Below, piece after piece: positions 8,974-17,579 of a stretch of DNA of 64,000 nt. A model generated the notes under the pieces. The model was given only the letters and a program-made list of their open reading frames with translations, ran no database searches and was not told the origin of the DNA. Position 1 is the stretch's first letter. Every line of letters starts with the position of its first letter. Source of the DNA: Candidatus Nitrosopumilus sp. (GTDB lineage: Archaea; Thermoproteota; Nitrososphaeria; Nitrososphaerales; Nitrosopumilaceae); the NCBI GenBank assembly GCA_008080815.1, contig VMDM01000010.1, positions 42,480 to 106,479 of the forward strand, written 5' to 3'. Made by a program: the position numbers and the translations under genes.

Positions 8974-9549
8974 ATGGGAGATCCAAAATATCCTCGTAGA
9001 GTTTGGAGAAAACCAAAGAGACCACTCAATTATGATTTGAAAATGGAAGAGTTGAAAACACTCGGAACATTTGGTTTGAGAACTAAAAGAGAATTATGGA
9101 AAGCACATACAGAATTGTCTAGAGTTAGACATCAAGCAAGATCACTACTTGCATTGAGACAAGAAGTAAGAGCAGAAAAAGAACCAATATTACTAAAATC
9201 ACTAAATAGAATTGGGTTAATTTCAGGAGATGCAACATTAGATGATGTCTTGAACTTAACTGCAAATGATTTACTTTCAAGAAGATTACAAACAATAGTT
9301 TCAAATAAATTCAATTTCAAAACACCATACCAAGCAAGACAAGCAGTGATTCATGGACATATCATGATTGGAGATAGAAGAGTGAATATTCCATCATATG
9401 TTGTCACAACCGACGAAGAAAATCTAGTAAAGTTTTCACCTGAATCAAAAATTCCAGCAATGTTAGAGAAATCAAAAGATAGTCAAGAAAAAGTAGAAGT
9501 TACTGAAAGTGCTGAGGCTACTGAAAGTGCTGAGGCTACTGAAAATTAA
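8974..9549 (+). CDS. rps4: 30S ribosomal protein S4 with short acidic repeat tail
   Basis: 191 residues. Begins MGDPKYPRRVWRKPKRPLNY, as in archaeal S4 (eukaryotic uS4). The S4 RNA-binding domain is at about residues 105-160 (SRRLQTIV, YQARQAVIHGHIMIGDRRVNIPSY). S4 nucleates small-subunit assembly at the 16S five-way junction. The tail after about residue 165 is acidic and ends in two TESAEA units encoded by an 18-nt tandem repeat. In operon with S13 (9 nt gap). The next gene is glmS, so S11 and rpoD of the usual alpha-type operon are elsewhere. Confidence 0.96.
   Translation: MGDPKYPRRVWRKPKRPLNYDLKMEELKTLGTFGLRTKRELWKAHTELSRVRHQARSLLALRQEVRAEKEPILLKSLNRIGLISGDATLDDVLNLTANDLLSRRLQTIVSNKFNFKTPYQARQAVIHGHIMIGDRRVNIPSYVVTTDEENLVKFSPESKIPAMLEKSKDSQEKVEVTESAEATESAEATEN
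9502..9543 (+). repeat. 18-nt tandem repeat at the 3' end of rps4
   Basis: ACTGAAAGTGCTGAGGCT occurs at 9502-9519 and again at 9520-9537, followed by a partial ACTGAA. It codes TESAEA twice in the acidic tail of S4. Confidence 0.9.
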
Positions 9550-9598
9550 TTAAAATAACAATAAATTTATCAACTGATTTTATCGAATAGAAAAAGTC

Positions 9599-11356
9599 AT
9601 GTGTTCAATAATAGGATATCTCGGAGATGAGACGGCATCTCAAATTATTGTTAAGGCACTCAAAAGGATGGAATATCGAGGTTATGATAGTGTTGGAGTA
9701 GCCACAGAAGTTGAAAATAAAATTGAATTAAAAAAAGGAGTTGGAAAAGTAAGTGAAGTAAATTCCAAGGTTCAATTAGATTCTCTACCAGGAAAAATAG
9801 GGATTGGACATACTAGATGGGCCACACACGGTAAAGTAACTGATTCTAATGCCCATCCTCATCCTAGCAATTCAAAAAAAATTGCCATTGTACATAATGG
9901 AATAATTGAAAATTTTACAGAATTAAAAGAAGATTTAATCAAGCAAGGGTACAATTTTAGCAGCGATACGGATAGTGAAGTAATTGCAAACCTATTGCAA
10001 AAAAATTATGAAATTTCAAATAATGTTAAAGAATCAATGATGAGAACTACATCACAATTAAAAGGACATTTTGCATTTGTTGCGATGTTTGATAATGGAG
10101 AATTAGCGGCTGCAAAATTCCATGAACCATTAATTTTGGGATTGGGAAAAAATGACTATTTTTTGACTAGTGATGTTTTAGGATTTATTGAATTTACAGA
10201 TAATGCGATTTATCTTGAAAATGGAACATTTGTTATTTTAGAAAAAAACAAATTTGAAATTTTTGATTTTGAAGGTAAAAAAATAAAGAATGAGATCACA
10301 AAGGTATCAAAAGAGTTTGCTGATTCATACAAAGGCGATTATGCACATTTTACATTAAAAGAAATTTTTGAACAACCTTCCACAATTTTAAAATCAAGTG
10401 AAAAATTTGATGAGGAAATTACCAAAATAGCAAAATTCCTCAATACAGATAAATCAATTTACATTACAGGGAGTGGTTCAAGTTATAATTCTGCATTAAT
10501 AGCTAAACAAATCTTTTCAAAATATGGAAAAATTAAGATGGAGCCAATAATTTCTAGTGAATTACAATTTTCTCCAGACAGTATTGACGATAATTCAATT
10601 TTGATTGCAATTTCACAAAGTGGTGAAAGTGCTGATGTTTTAGATGCAGTAAAAATTGCAAAAGAAAAAAATTGCAAAATTTTTTCAATAGTTAATTTAT
10701 CAACATCTACGTTAGTAAGAGAATCAGATATTTCAGTGGGAATGAATTGTGGTCCGGAGATTGGAGTTGCAGCCACTAAAAGCTTTACATCACAATTAGT
10801 AATTTTAAATAAAATATTACAGAAATCGGTTATTGATTACCAAATAAATTTTAAAAAAATTTCAGACAATATATCAGAAATTTTAGAAAATACAAAACAA
10901 ATCCAAAAAATTGCATCAGAATTAAAAGATATTTCAGATATCTACGTGCTTGGTAGAGGGCTTAATTTTCCAATAGCCTCAGAAGCGGCATTAAAACTCA
11001 AAGAATTGACATACATTCATGCAGAGGGAATTCCAGGAGGAGAGTTAAAACATGGTCCACTTGCGCTAATGGATTCAAATGTTTATGTAATTATTATCAA
11101 TCCTAGTGATTCTACTTACACAGATACTCTAACCAGTGCTAGAGAAATTAAAGCTAGAGGTGCAAAAATTATTGGGATTTCAGATATTCAAAGTGATATC
11201 TATGATCATTGGATACAGATTCCAAAAACTGATGAAGTATCATATCCAATTACCGAAATAATTCCCATCCAGTTATTAGCATATTATGCTGCTGTTGAAA
11301 AGGAAACAGATCCTGATTATCCTAGAAATCTTGCAAAATCAGTTACTGTGAAATAA
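9599..11356 (+). CDS. glmS: Glutamine--fructose-6-phosphate aminotransferase (isomerizing)
   Basis: 585 residues. The N-terminal Ntn-type glutaminase begins MCSIIGYLGD, with Cys2 as nucleophile after Met removal, and continues YRGYDSVGVA and GHTRWATHG. Two SIS domains follow from about residue 270, with ITGSGSSYNSALIAKQ, ISQSGESADVLDA and the C-terminal DPDYPRNLAKSVTVK lysine segment. The enzyme makes glucosamine 6-phosphate, first step to UDP-GlcNAc for glycoprotein and S-layer glycans. Length and motifs are complete. ATG 9599 is enforced by the catalytic Cys2. It overlaps the convergent cobT gene by 14 nt. Confidence 0.97.
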   Translation: MCSIIGYLGDETASQIIVKALKRMEYRGYDSVGVATEVENKIELKKGVGKVSEVNSKVQLDSLPGKIGIGHTRWATHGKVTDSNAHPHPSNSKKIAIVHNGIIENFTELKEDLIKQGYNFSSDTDSEVIANLLQKNYEISNNVKESMMRTTSQLKGHFAFVAMFDNGELAAAKFHEPLILGLGKNDYFLTSDVLGFIEFTDNAIYLENGTFVILEKNKFEIFDFEGKKIKNEITKVSKEFADSYKGDYAHFTLKEIFEQPSTILKSSEKFDEEITKIAKFLNTDKSIYITGSGSSYNSALIAKQIFSKYGKIKMEPIISSELQFSPDSIDDNSILIAISQSGESADVLDAVKIAKEKNCKIFSIVNLSTSTLVRESDISVGMNCGPEIGVAATKSFTSQLVILNKILQKSVIDYQINFKKISDNISEILENTKQIQKIASELKDISDIYVLGRGLNFPIASEAALKLKELTYIHAEGIPGGELKHGPLALMDSNVYVIIINPSDSTYTDTLTSAREIKARGAKIIGISDIQSDIYDHWIQIPKTDEVSYPITEIIPIQLLAYYAAVEKETDPDYPRNLAKSVTVK

Positions 11357-12407
11357 AAAATCGCTGGTATTGATTTTCAAGTAATTGTAAAAATTTCTCT
11401 TTGTTAATTGATGATTTAACAGTGGAGGCGATTGCAGTACCGCCGGCTCCCACTCCCTCTTTACCATATCCTTCTGAATAGGCTTTAAGACCATCAAATT
11501 TTGAATTTTCTAAATCAAGATCAATCGAGATTAGTGGAATATCTCCAATTTCAGAAATTATTTTTGGTAGATTTGCACTTGAATCATTTGTTACATAAGA
11601 TGTTGTTCCAATTGCAGTATTATCTTCATTGAATCCTATTTTTGATGCAAATGCAAGAACTGCAGCCATTTGAGTTCCTCCACACAACATTACTTTAGAA
11701 ACACTTGACGCTGCACTAAGCATTCCTGCAACAAAAGGAATCATAGGATCACCTACTTTCCCTATTATTGAATATGGGTGTTCAGAATCAATTCTTTTTA
11801 ATGCAGATTCAACAATTTTTTCTTTTAATTCTCGTGGGTTATTTGGCATTGATGAGCTTACGTTTGCATCATAACCAAAAGCCCTTAATGCAGCAAGAGC
11901 AGTTGTAGTTCCACCAGGAATACTCTCCCCAATCAACAGACAGTCAGTCAATGATGATAAAGTCATACCCAAAATTCTCCCATATTCAACAGCATGAGTG
12001 ACAATAGAATCGCTCAGCGCATTTTGATGTTCAATGTTGTTACCAGAGGGTAAGCCGGACTCAATAAAAGGTAATTTTGGAGTAATGTTACTTCCCGCAT
12101 TTATTGTCATATGAGGAATGCTAGAACTTTCTAAGGCAGTTTTGGTAATTATTGCAGGTGTTGGTTTTCCGTCAGGAGTCATGGGTATTTGTTCAATAGT
12201 TTTACAATTTCCATAGTAAAGAAATTCCGCATCTGCAGGAGGTGTAAATTTCATTGATTCTGAATTTGGTCCAGCAATAGTAATCCCAGGAATTTCACAT
12301 GTTTTTGTATATGACATTACAAATGCAAACAAAGTTTTATCGTTCTTAATGGAGTCTAAAAAATTATTTGCTCTTTGTTTATCGCCAAAGATATCAAAAT
12401 TGTTCAT
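11343..12407 (-). CDS. cobT: Archaeal CobT-like NaMN:base phosphoribosyltransferase (UPF0284)
   Basis: 354 residues. The opening TLFAFVMSYTKTCEIPGITIAGPN, then PPADAEFLYYG, the glycine-rich CLLIGESIPGGTTTALA and VMLCGGTQMAAVLAFA, match the archaeal branch of nicotinate-nucleotide phosphoribosyltransferases. These activate the lower base (5,6-dimethylbenzimidazole or another) for cobalamin nucleotide-loop assembly. Ammonia-oxidising archaea are cobalamin producers, which fits. The gene is the last of a minus-strand group nnrE-MBL-cobT, 1 nt after the MBL stop codon region, and overlaps glmS by 14 nt tail to tail. The lower base used is not evident from sequence. Confidence 0.85.
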   Translation of the reverse strand: MNNFDIFGDKQRANNFLDSIKNDKTLFAFVMSYTKTCEIPGITIAGPNSESMKFTPPADAEFLYYGNCKTIEQIPMTPDGKPTPAIITKTALESSSIPHMTINAGSNITPKLPFIESGLPSGNNIEHQNALSDSIVTHAVEYGRILGMTLSSLTDCLLIGESIPGGTTTALAALRAFGYDANVSSSMPNNPRELKEKIVESALKRIDSEHPYSIIGKVGDPMIPFVAGMLSAASSVSKVMLCGGTQMAAVLAFASKIGFNEDNTAIGTTSYVTNDSSANLPKIISEIGDIPLISIDLDLENSKFDGLKAYSEGYGKEGVGAGGTAIASTVKSSINKEKFLQLLENQYQRFFISQ

Positions 12408-12408
12408 C

Positions 12409-13017
12409 TTATCTCATCATTTCAAGAAATTGTTCTTCAGTTCTTTTTTGCATTACAAAGTTGGTAAGTTTCTCTTTTCCGATGGTAGATGTTTCTGTTG
12501 AACCATAATTGTGTCCTGGATACATTATTAATTCATCATCTAATTTGTAGATAACATCAAAGAGGCTGTGAAATAATTCTTTTGGGTCACCTCCAGGCAA
12601 ATCTATTCTTCCACAATTTCCAACAAACAATGTATCGCCTGAAAATATTTTTCCATCTCCCAATAGGCAAATACTATCTTTGGAGTGTCCAGGAGTATGA
12701 AGAACTTTGAGTTTAGAAGAACCAAATTCAATGAAATCACCATCTTTAACTGAGATGTCATGTTTCAAATCAGATAATTCATGTTGTATGATAGGAGCCT
12801 TTGTTGATTCACTCATGGATTCATTTCCAATTGTATGGTCAAAATGATGATGAGTATTTACAATATATTTTATTTTTAGATTATTTTCTTTGATGATTAA
12901 TTCTAATTCAATTAAATCCCAAGAAGGATCAATTATTATTGATTGAGATGTTTCTTCATCAACTACAATATAGGTAAAATTTTGCATGTTACCAACTGCA
13001 ACTTGAAAAACTTTCAA
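12409..13017 (-). CDS. MBL-fold hydrolase, glyoxalase II / persulfide dioxygenase type
   Basis: 202 residues. Metallo-beta-lactamase motifs are complete: THHHFDHTIGN (HxHxDH-type site), LHTPGHSKDSICL, FSGDTLFVGNCGRIDLPGG and MYPGHNYGS. The FVGNCGRIDLPGG segment resembles the GRTDFQGG-type loop of glyoxalase II and ETHE1-like proteins, which hydrolyse acyl-thioesters or oxidise persulfides. The substrate cannot be decided. It overlaps nnrE by 4 nt and is followed after 1 nt by cobT, so the three are probably one transcript. NnrE and an MBL hydrolase both suggest metabolite repair. Confidence 0.85.
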   Translation of the reverse strand: MKVFQVAVGNMQNFTYIVVDEETSQSIIIDPSWDLIELELIIKENNLKIKYIVNTHHHFDHTIGNESMSESTKAPIIQHELSDLKHDISVKDGDFIEFGSSKLKVLHTPGHSKDSICLLGDGKIFSGDTLFVGNCGRIDLPGGDPKELFHSLFDVIYKLDDELIMYPGHNYGSTETSTIGKEKLTNFVMQKRTEEQFLEMMR

Positions 13018-13673
13018 AGTATTCCAATCTCCGCTTCTGGAGGAATGCCTATTTTTTCATCAAATAATTCTCCAGTAAGATCTTTTCTTGTAGGGATTCC
13101 TCTCTTCATCTTATGAAAAGTTACAGTCATGTTAGATTTTACACAACTATTTGCAATTTCACCCGTGTCAGGATTCATTCCAGATGGAACATCAACAGAA
13201 AATTTGAAACAATCAGATTCATTAATGAATTTTATAGCACTTGCATAAGGTTCACGAATATCATTTTTTATTCCGGTTCCTAGAATTGCATCTATAATTA
13301 TATCAGGATTAAAGTCGTATGAAGGATTAGAACCAGATATCAATTTTACAGAGGGCATTTTTTCAAGTAGAGTCCAATTCCAAGTACTTTCTTCAGTTTT
13401 TATTTTTTCAGGCTCACCCAATAATACAACAGTTACATCACTGCCATAGCCTGCAAGATGTCTTGCCATAACTAAACCATCACCACCATTATTACCCATA
13501 CCAACAAAAATCAGAATTTTTTTTGATTCAATATTTTCAAATTTTGTTATCAATCTTCTAACAGAAGCTGCACCAGCATTTTCCATCATGAATTTTTTTA
13601 AAAAACCCATTTCATGACCTTTGTTTTCAATATTGTACATTTGTTCAACAGATATTTCCATAAATTGTAACAT
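13014..13673 (-). CDS. nnrE: NAD(P)H-hydrate epimerase (YjeF N-terminal domain)
   Basis: 219 residues, a stand-alone YjeF_N domain. The signature GMGNNGGDGLVMARHLAG (residues about 57-74) and the later IIDAILGTGIKNDIREPY and SVDVPSGMNPDTGE are all present. It interconverts the S and R hydrates of NAD(P)H so that the dehydratase (NnrD) can repair them. NnrD is fused in many archaea but absent here, so it should be encoded elsewhere. First gene of the nnrE-MBL-cobT group. The start at ATG 13673 is uncertain: another in-frame methionine (MEISVEQMY) lies four codons later. Confidence 0.9.
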   Translation of the reverse strand: MLQFMEISVEQMYNIENKGHEMGFLKKFMMENAGAASVRRLITKFENIESKKILIFVGMGNNGGDGLVMARHLAGYGSDVTVVLLGEPEKIKTEESTWNWTLLEKMPSVKLISGSNPSYDFNPDIIIDAILGTGIKNDIREPYASAIKFINESDCFKFSVDVPSGMNPDTGEIANSCVKSNMTVTFHKMKRGIPTRKDLTGELFDEKIGIPPEAEIGIL

Positions 13674-13731
13674 AATATGTCCAAAATAAGAGCTTTGGCA
13701 AACGACTTTATCCTAGTTTTGAACGATTACA

Positions 13732-14340
13732 TTGTTGAATGAAGTTAAAAAATCATTAAATGATATTTCTAAAAAACTTGTTAAGATTCAGGATGCAAGA
13801 GAATTTTTGCTGAAAAATTCAAGAGAAGTCATAGTTTTGTGTAGTAAAGCAATCATTCTTGCTCATAGTGGGAAAAATGATGAAGCAAAAAAAATTCTAA
13901 AAAATGCGGAAAATTTACTTAAAAAATACCGAACTAAATTATCTCCAGAAATTTCCAGATATCTAATAACTGCAGAACAAGAATTTGTTGAGGCATCTTG
14001 CTTTATTTCAATAATTGAAAAAAAACCAATTCCATCTGAAAAGAAAATGAATGTTATGTCTGAATCATATGTTTTGGGTTTAATGGATTGCATTGGAGAA
14101 TTGAAAAGAACCGTGTTTGATAAAATTAGAGTAGGACAAGTAGATGAAGCAATTAGAATTTTTGAAATTATGGAAGAGTTATACATGAATCTTTATCCAT
14201 TTTCGCTTTATGATAAAGTAGTAAAAGAAGCTAGGAAAAAGATGGATGTTGCCCGAATTTTAGTTGAAGATGTAAGAGTGTCAATTACTGAAGAAAAACG
14301 AAGATCTGAACTTTTAAGGACAATTGAAAAATTAAAGTAA
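13732..14340 (+). CDS. Translin-family RNA/DNA-binding protein
   Basis: 202 residues, nearly all alpha-helical. The middle SPEISRYLITAEQEFVEASC and the later SYVLGLMDCIGELKRTVFD plus GQVDEAIRIFEIMEELYMNL follow the translin helix pattern (the GLxDxxGELxR motif is the family hallmark). Archaeal translins form octameric shells and bind or cut single-stranded RNA. No partner gene is adjacent. It starts at TTG 13732 or TTG 13735; a TATA-like CTTTATCC lies at about 13705-13712. The gene stands alone, divergent from nnrE and convergent with tRNA-Leu. Confidence 0.85.
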   Translation: MLNEVKKSLNDISKKLVKIQDAREFLLKNSREVIVLCSKAIILAHSGKNDEAKKILKNAENLLKKYRTKLSPEISRYLITAEQEFVEASCFISIIEKKPIPSEKKMNVMSESYVLGLMDCIGELKRTVFDKIRVGQVDEAIRIFEIMEELYMNLYPFSLYDKVVKEARKKMDVARILVEDVRVSITEEKRRSELLRTIEKLK

Positions 14341-14348
14341 TTTTGTAT

Positions 14349-14432
14349 GCGGGTGATGGGATTTGAACCCATGAACTCCTAAGAGACTAGCCCCTCAAGC
14401 TAGCGCCTTTGACCAGGCTGGGCGACACCCGC
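14349..14432 (-). tRNA. tRNA-Leu (GAG)
   Basis: 84 nt on the minus strand. The 7-bp acceptor GCGGGTG/CACCCGC, anticodon arm with loop TTGAGGG (anticodon GAG), a long class II variable arm and the GGTTCAAATCC T-loop are all seen. No 3' CCA is encoded and no intron is present. Its TATA box is the shared element at 14453-14462. Confidence 0.97.
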
Positions 14433-14452
14433 AAAAAAATTTTCTTGCATGG

Positions 14453-14462
14453 TTTTTATAAT
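14453..14462. promoter_or_regulatory. Shared bidirectional TATA box for tRNA-Leu and rpoN
   Basis: TTTTTATAAT reads as a TATA box on both strands. On minus it is about 25 nt before tRNA-Leu (14432); on plus about 25 nt before ATG 14483 of rpoN. The 51-nt gap leaves little room for two separate promoters. Confidence 0.5.
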
Positions 14463-14482
14463 CCTTGATTAGTTTTTTTCAT

Positions 14483-14719
14483 ATGTTAATTCCTGTAAGA
14501 TGTTTTACATGCGGTAACTTGATTGCTGACAAATTTGACGATTATCAAAATAAAATTAAGGCAGGAGAAGATCCAGAAAAATCTCTGGATGCTGTAGGAA
14601 TTGAACGATACTGTTGTAGAAGAATGTTATTGACAACTGTTGAAACAATCCAACAAGTAATTCCATTTTATGAAGCAATTCAGAGAAGAAAACAAGAAGT
14701 TCAATCTGAGTTAGACTAA
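14483..14719 (+). CDS. rpoN: RNA polymerase subunit N (Rpb10)
   Basis: 78 residues starting MLIPVRCFTCGNLIADK. Zinc ligands are C7, C10, C44 and C45 (CFTC and RYCCRR), the standard Rpb10 site. It stabilises the RpoD/RpoL assembly platform of archaeal RNA polymerase. ATG 14483 is chosen over an in-frame TTG at 14465 because all Rpb10 proteins begin at this MIxPVRC motif and because the TATA box at 14453-14462 leaves no room for a longer product. First gene of a long operon; enolase begins 1 nt after its stop. Confidence 0.97.
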   Translation: MLIPVRCFTCGNLIADKFDDYQNKIKAGEDPEKSLDAVGIERYCCRRMLLTTVETIQQVIPFYEAIQRRKQEVQSELD

Positions 14720-14720
14720 T

Positions 14721-15959
14721 TTGGCCAAAATTTCTTCTATTGAAGGACGTATCTTATACAATAGTCGTGGCAGTAAAACAATTGAAGTTGACATAATTTC
14801 TGATGAAAAATTTCTTGGTAGAGTGTGCGCTCCATCAGGTGCTAGTGTTGGAAAATATGAAGCAGTTAGTTTTAAAAATGGAAAACCAGAAGAGAGTTTG
14901 AAAATACTAAAAGAAAATTCCTCAAAATTTATTGGGTTAGAATCATCAGATTTAGAAACAATTCATAAAACACTAAATGAATTAGATCAAACTAATAACT
15001 ACTCAGGAATAGGAGGAGCATTAGCTTTTGCAGTAACCATTGCGGCAGTGGAATCAGCTTCAAAAGCTGAAAGTAGACCTTTATTTTCAATTTTATCAAA
15101 TGAAAAATCATTCAAGTTTCCATTTCCTCTTGGCAATATTTTGGGTGGTGGTGCACATGCAGGACCAGGCACACCAGATATCCAAGAAATTCTAATTTGT
15201 GCCAATGGTTCAAAAACAATTGAAGATGCAATTGCAACAAATCTTTCAGTGCATAAAGAATTAAGAAAAGTTTTGGAAAAAGAAGATCCAAATTTTACAA
15301 ATGGTAGAGGAGATGAAGGTGGTTGGGCGCCAAAATTAGAAAATCATAAGGCTTTAGAGTTGTCTGCAAAAGCAATAGAAAATTTAGGTTATACATTAGG
15401 TAAAGAAGTTTCGTTAGGTGTTGACTTTGCATCATCAACTCAATGGAATGAGGAGAAGAAAAAATACATTTACGACAGAGCAGGATTTGAAAATTCATCA
15501 GAAGAACAAATTGATTTTGCATCAGAGATAATTGACAAATACAAATTGATTTATGCAGAAGATGCGGTCCATGAGGAAGCTTTTGAAGACATGTCTGAAT
15601 TGACAGCAAAATTTCCCAATACTTTGATTACAGGAGATGATCTCACAGTTACAAACAAGAACATACTTCAAAAAGCAATTAATTCAAAATCATGTAACGC
15701 TGCAATTTTAAAAGTCAACCAAGCAGGAAGTTTATTTGATGCACTAGAATTTGCAGAATTAGCTAATCAAAATCATATAAGATTAATCACATCTCATAGA
15801 TCTGGTGAATCTACAGATTCCCAAATTTCTCATATAGGATTAGCTACCAAATCTAAAATGCTCAAAGTAGGCATTGTAGGAGGCGAAAGAGTAGCAAAAC
15901 TAAACGAACTTTTACGTTTAACAGAGCATGATTTAATATGCGGTATGGCAGAGTTGTAA
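14721..15959 (+). CDS. eno: Enolase
   Basis: 412 residues. Motifs are SRGSKTIEVD (active-site loop), GGGAHAGPGTPDIQEILIC, GRGDEGGWAP, VDFASSTQW (Mg ligand region), YAEDAVHEE, ITGDDLTVTN, ILKVNQAGS (catalytic Lys) and SHRSGESTDSQISH. It interconverts 2-phosphoglycerate and phosphoenolpyruvate, here mainly in the gluconeogenic direction. It starts at TTG 14721, 1 nt after rpoN. The rpoN-eno-rps2-mvk order is a widely conserved archaeal gene string. The C-terminus (GMAEL) is slightly short but complete. Confidence 0.97.
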   Translation: MAKISSIEGRILYNSRGSKTIEVDIISDEKFLGRVCAPSGASVGKYEAVSFKNGKPEESLKILKENSSKFIGLESSDLETIHKTLNELDQTNNYSGIGGALAFAVTIAAVESASKAESRPLFSILSNEKSFKFPFPLGNILGGGAHAGPGTPDIQEILICANGSKTIEDAIATNLSVHKELRKVLEKEDPNFTNGRGDEGGWAPKLENHKALELSAKAIENLGYTLGKEVSLGVDFASSTQWNEEKKKYIYDRAGFENSSEEQIDFASEIIDKYKLIYAEDAVHEEAFEDMSELTAKFPNTLITGDDLTVTNKNILQKAINSKSCNAAILKVNQAGSLFDALEFAELANQNHIRLITSHRSGESTDSQISHIGLATKSKMLKVGIVGGERVAKLNELLRLTEHDLICGMAEL

Positions 15960-15966
15960 AATCGGC

Positions 15967-16590
15967 ATGAGTCAACAAACTGAAGCATCAGACATTAAAA
16001 AGAAAGTCCTAGCCACAGGAATTAGAGTAGGAACACAAGTTAAGACCACATTTATGAAACCATTCATCACTAAAGCTAGTCCAGAGGGTCTTTACATGTT
16101 AGATCTAGACATCACATTAGATCGTATCAAAACAGCTGCTAAATTCATCAATAGATTAGGTGCTGAAAATTTAATCGTCTGTTCTGGAAGACAATATGCT
16201 GAAACGCCTGTTGAAAAGTTTTGTGAGGAATTAGGTGCAAAACCTCTGTTAGGCAGATTTATGCCAGGTACATTAACTAATCCATCATTACCATATTACA
16301 TTGAACCAAAAATTGTTTTAATTTCTGATCCACAAATTGATGAACAAGCAATTATCGAAGCAACTAATGCAGGTATTCCTGTTATCGGAATTTCAAATAC
16401 AGATAACCTAACAACAAATGTAGATCTTGTCATTCCTGCAAATAACAGAGGAAGAAAAGCTTTAGCAACAGTATATTGGTTATTAGTTCGTCAAGTGCTT
16501 ATAGAGAGAGGACAACTAAAAGAAGAAGATTCAATGACTAGTGACATTGATGATTATGAAACAAAACTAAGCGATGATGAAATCGAATAA
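15967..16590 (+). CDS. rps2: 30S ribosomal protein S2
   Basis: 207 residues. Archaeal-type uS2 with GIRVGTQVKTTFMKPFI, GLYMLDLDITLDRIKTAAKF, CSGRQYAETPVEKFCEE, GRFMPGTLTNPSLPYYIEP and the C-terminal NRGRKALATVYWLLVRQ. It binds between the head and body of the small subunit, near S5 and S8. The acidic C-terminal tail (DDYETKLSDDEIE) is typical of archaea. It follows enolase by 7 nt and precedes mvk, within the rpoN-eno-rps2-mvk string. ATG 15967 is the only sensible start. Confidence 0.97.
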   Translation: MSQQTEASDIKKKVLATGIRVGTQVKTTFMKPFITKASPEGLYMLDLDITLDRIKTAAKFINRLGAENLIVCSGRQYAETPVEKFCEELGAKPLLGRFMPGTLTNPSLPYYIEPKIVLISDPQIDEQAIIEATNAGIPVIGISNTDNLTTNVDLVIPANNRGRKALATVYWLLVRQVLIERGQLKEEDSMTSDIDDYETKLSDDEIE

Positions 16591-16615
16591 ATAATTCGGA
16601 AATAATATTTACTTA

Positions 16616-17557
16616 TTGCAATCAATAGCTTCTGCACCAGGCAAAGTGATTTTGTTTGGAGAACATTTTGTAGTATACGGAGTAAAAGCAATCCTAGCCA
16701 CAATTAACAAAAGAGTTACAGTTACTACTGAATTTATTGACGATGAAGTTGTAATTATCGAATCAGATATTGGCAGATTAGAAATTAAATCAGGAACAAA
16801 AATTGATGAAATTCAATCTCCATTAAAACCATTTTACCACATTGCAAATTTTTTCTTAAAAGATTCAGATAAAGGTTTAAAGATCAAAATTCAGTCAGAT
16901 ATTCCAGTTGGTGTAGGACTAGGTTCATCTTCAGCATGTTGTGTTGCAGCATCAGCTTCAATTTCAAAATTATTTAATGAAAATAATATTGAAAAAATTT
17001 TAGAATTAGCAATTGATGCTGAGAGAACAATATATGCAAATACATCAGGAGCAGATTGCACAGCAATCATTCATGGAGGAGTAATGGTTTATGATAGAAA
17101 GGCAGGATTTGAAAGAATAGAAAGTGTACCAGATATTGATTTAGTCATTATTAATTCAAAAATAGAGCATTCAACTGAAATCATTGTAGATAAAGTTCAA
17201 AAATTTAAAAAATTGAATGAATCAAGTTTTAAAAAATTATGTTCTGATGAAGAGAAATTGATTTTTGATGCACTAGAATTGTTGAAAAATAATAAAATTC
17301 AAGAATTAGGTAAAATTGTAAAGATAAATCACGCCTATTTAAAAAAAATTGGAGTATCCAATACAAAATTAGAATCAATCGTAGATTTGGCTAATCGAAT
17401 TTCTTATGGAGCAAAGATCACCGGAGCAGGAGGAGGAGGTTGCATATATTCCATAATCGATAAAGCAAATGAAAAACAAATTATTCAAGAATTTAAAGAA
17501 AATAATTACGAATGTTTTCCAGTAAAGATTGAATCTAAAGGGCTCAACACTTTATAA
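16616..17557 (+). CDS. mvk: Mevalonate kinase (GHMP family)
   Basis: 313 residues. GHMP motifs are complete: SAPGKVILFGEHFVVYG (motif 1), VGVGLGSSSACCVAASAS (ATP loop) and AKITGAGGGGCIYSII (motif 3). The conserved Asp of the active site lies in TSGADCTAIIHGG. It phosphorylates mevalonate, the first kinase step towards isopentenyl phosphate for archaeal ether lipids. Start is TTG 16616, giving MQSIASAPGKV as expected for archaeal MVK. It is followed 22 nt later by ipk, so both kinases flanking the decarboxylation step are here; phosphomevalonate-handling enzymes are elsewhere. Confidence 0.96.
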   Translation: MQSIASAPGKVILFGEHFVVYGVKAILATINKRVTVTTEFIDDEVVIIESDIGRLEIKSGTKIDEIQSPLKPFYHIANFFLKDSDKGLKIKIQSDIPVGVGLGSSSACCVAASASISKLFNENNIEKILELAIDAERTIYANTSGADCTAIIHGGVMVYDRKAGFERIESVPDIDLVIINSKIEHSTEIIVDKVQKFKKLNESSFKKLCSDEEKLIFDALELLKNNKIQELGKIVKINHAYLKKIGVSNTKLESIVDLANRISYGAKITGAGGGGCIYSIIDKANEKQIIQEFKENNYECFPVKIESKGLNTL

Positions 17558-17579
17558 CTAAAACATAACGCAAAAAATT

